The notes under the pieces: model-generated
What the model was told of the DNA's origin: nothing
Databases searched by the model: none
What the model saw: the letters and a program-made list of their open reading frames with translations, nothing else
Part shown: piece by piece, positions 5,950-7,309 of the stretch
Position numbering within the stretch: position 1 is the stretch's first letter
Layout: each line of letters begins with the position of its first letter
Assembly (NCBI GenBank): GCA_937892405.1
Contig: CALAFS010000017.1
Coordinates: 1 to 7,309 of the forward strand
Reading direction: 5' to 3'
DNA length: 7,309 bases
DNA from: an uncultured Clostridia bacterium
Lineage (GTDB): Bacteria > Bacillota > Clostridia > Oscillospirales > CAG-272
Program-made: the position numbers and the translations under genes

Positions 5950-7309
5950 TCAAGCCTTTCCGCCGACAGAGGTAACGAAACGAAGGAAGGCGGCAGTGCC
6001 CTCTTCGGTGTCCTTATAGACGCCGGCGTCGCGGAGAACATTCACGAAGGTGTTGCCGATCTCGGCTTTGAGAATCTCTTCGACATTCTCTTCCGTGAAG
6101 GTATAGCGGTCGCGGAAGGCGGAGAACCACGCATAGTGCTTCCCGATCTTCCCGTCCGCGGAGAAGTCTTCCCCGGCGAGAATCGCGCGGGAGAGGAGCG
6201 CGATCTCCTCTTTCAGTCTCGCGGGCAGGACGGCAAGTCCCATGACCTCGATCAGACCGATATTCTCTTTTTTGATATTGTGATATTCGGCATGCGGATG
6301 ATAGACGCCGAGGGGGTGCTCGGGTGTCGTGATATTGTTGCGCAGGACGAGATCCAGCTCGAAGTCCCCGTCGCGGCGGCGGGCGATCGGGGTGATCGTG
6401 TTATGCTTTTCCCCATCGGTCTCGGCGAAGATGAACGCCGCCTCGTCGGTATAAGAACGCCACGCGAGAAGAATCTTATCCGCGAGGTCGGCAAGACGCT
6501 CGGGATCCTTCCCCGTCAGGCGGATCACCGACATCGGCCAGCGGACGATGCCCGCACGGATATCGGGATAGCCCTCAAAGGTGAGTGGCACGCGCACCCC
6601 GGCGCGCTCCATCGCGAAGGTATAATGCCCTCCCTGCATATGGTCATGCGTCAGGATCGAGCCGCCGACGATCGGCAGATCGGCATTCTGTCCGATGAAG
6701 TAATGCGGGAAGTGCCCGACAAAGGCGAGCGCCTTTCGGAAGCTCTCGCGGTCGATCTTCATCGGCGTATGCTCCGACGACAGGGCGATGCAATGCTCGT
6801 TGTAATAGACATAGGGCGAATACTGGAGATACCACTTCGCCCCCGCCATCTCAAAGGGAATCTGGCGCAGGTTCTGTCTCGCGGGCTTCGACAGGGTGCC
6901 GGCATAGCCCTCGTTCTCATGGCAGAGCAGGCACTTCGGATAGCCGGAGGGGGGCAGAAGTTTTGCCGCGGCGATCGCCTTCGGATCCTTCTCGGGTTTC
7001 GAGAGATTGACGGTGATGTCGATCTCCCCGTAGGGGGACGGAACCTTCCATTTCATATCCTTCGCGATACGGTCGGTACGGATATAGTTCGTGTCCTTCG
7101 CAAGGTTGTAAAAATAGTCGGTTGCCATCTGCGGATCCTGCGCATACAGCATGCGGAAGGTCGCGATCACATCGGACGGGCGGGGGGTGAAGATCCCCAT
7201 CAGCTCGGTGTCGAAGAGATCACGATAGACGACGCCGTCCTCCGCGAGTTTCCCCGTCGTCCGCGCCGCATCGCAGAGATCCGAGAGGATCGCGGCGAGG
7301 GGGCGGCGC
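5950..7309 (-). CDS. galT: Galactose-1-phosphate uridylyltransferase, family 2 (Firmicutes type), N-terminus outside window
   Basis: GalT swaps uridylyl between UDP-glucose and galactose-1-phosphate in the cytoplasmic Leloir pathway of galactose use. The visible part is 452 aa, against about 490-510 for the family. The frame has no stop between an internal ATG at 7200 and the window edge. The 36 extra residues there (ending RDLFDTEL before MGIFTPRPSDV) fit the conserved family-2 N-terminus, so 7200 is not the start. Other family features are the C-x-x-C pair in KCLLCHENEGY (coordinates about 6900-6933), YYNEHCI, and GGSILTHDHMQGG (about 6631-6669), the counterpart of the HxHxQ uridylylation site in class-I GalT. 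The C-terminal region includes VYHPHAEYHNIKKENIGLIE. No frameshift is seen. Genes such as galK or galE, if linked, would lie to the right of the window. Confidence 0.93.
   Translation of the reverse strand, partial: RRPLAAILSDLCDAARTTGKLAEDGVVYRDLFDTELMGIFTPRPSDVIATFRMLYAQDPQMATDYFYNLAKDTNYIRTDRIAKDMKWKVPSPYGEIDITVNLSKPEKDPKAIAAAKLLPPSGYPKCLLCHENEGYAGTLSKPARQNLRQIPFEMAGAKWYLQYSPYVYYNEHCIALSSEHTPMKIDRESFRKALAFVGHFPHYFIGQNADLPIVGGSILTHDHMQGGHYTFAMERAGVRVPLTFEGYPDIRAGIVRWPMSVIRLTGKDPERLADLADKILLAWRSYTDEAAFIFAETDGEKHNTITPIARRRDGDFELDLVLRNNITTPEHPLGVYHPHAEYHNIKKENIGLIEVMGLAVLPARLKEEIALLSRAILAGEDFSADGKIGKHYAWFSAFRDRYTFTEENVEEILKAEIGNTFVNVLRDAGVYKDTEEGTAAFLRFVTSVGGKA

Overview
This 7.3-kb window reads as chromosomal DNA of a low-to-mid GC Firmicute, most likely a gut clostridium (Oscillospiraceae/Christensenellales-like). 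The pointers are TTGACA/TATAAT-type promoters, strong GGAGG ribosome binding sites, a family-2 (Firmicutes-type) GalT and U-rich bidirectional terminators. Most genes are GC-rich (well above half G+C by eye). The exception is a sharply AT-rich block at about 109-1700. Taxonomy is inferred from family resemblance only.

Left part (1-1855). The window opens on the last 35 codons of a plus-strand gene that looks like a MocR/PdxR-type regulator (GntR helix-turn-helix fused to an aminotransferase fold). It stops earlier than that family normally does. The composition then turns AT-rich, and a lone 439-aa gene with its own consensus promoter follows. Its N-terminal part carries an HNH-nuclease-like signature (HHxDED ... 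EHxxxH). The rest is unrecognised. I regard this gene as a horizontally acquired accessory gene and the best candidate for new biology here. Downstream is a 330-bp gene-free stretch with several inverted repeats, including a perfect 14-bp hairpin overlapping a GNRA-capped hairpin.

Middle (1856-3382). A strong promoter drives a roughly 170-nt leader with a terminator-like hairpin and repeated GCATACGG boxes. The gene behind it encodes a MATE-type multidrug/metabolite efflux protein. An 18-bp perfect hairpin overlapping its stop codon ends the unit and also serves the converging minus-strand genes.

Right part (3383-7309), all on the minus strand. A promoter at 5730-5758 drives a two-gene operon: an M20D amidohydrolase (N-acyl amino acid/hippurate hydrolase type), then 53 nt downstream a YwqG/DUF1963 protein. 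Further right is galT (Leloir pathway), closed by its own hairpin terminator and running off the right edge, so its start lies outside the window.

The genes look like a mixture of unrelated metabolic, transport and accessory functions. There is no sign of CRISPR arrays, tRNA/rRNA genes, transposases or phage structural genes.
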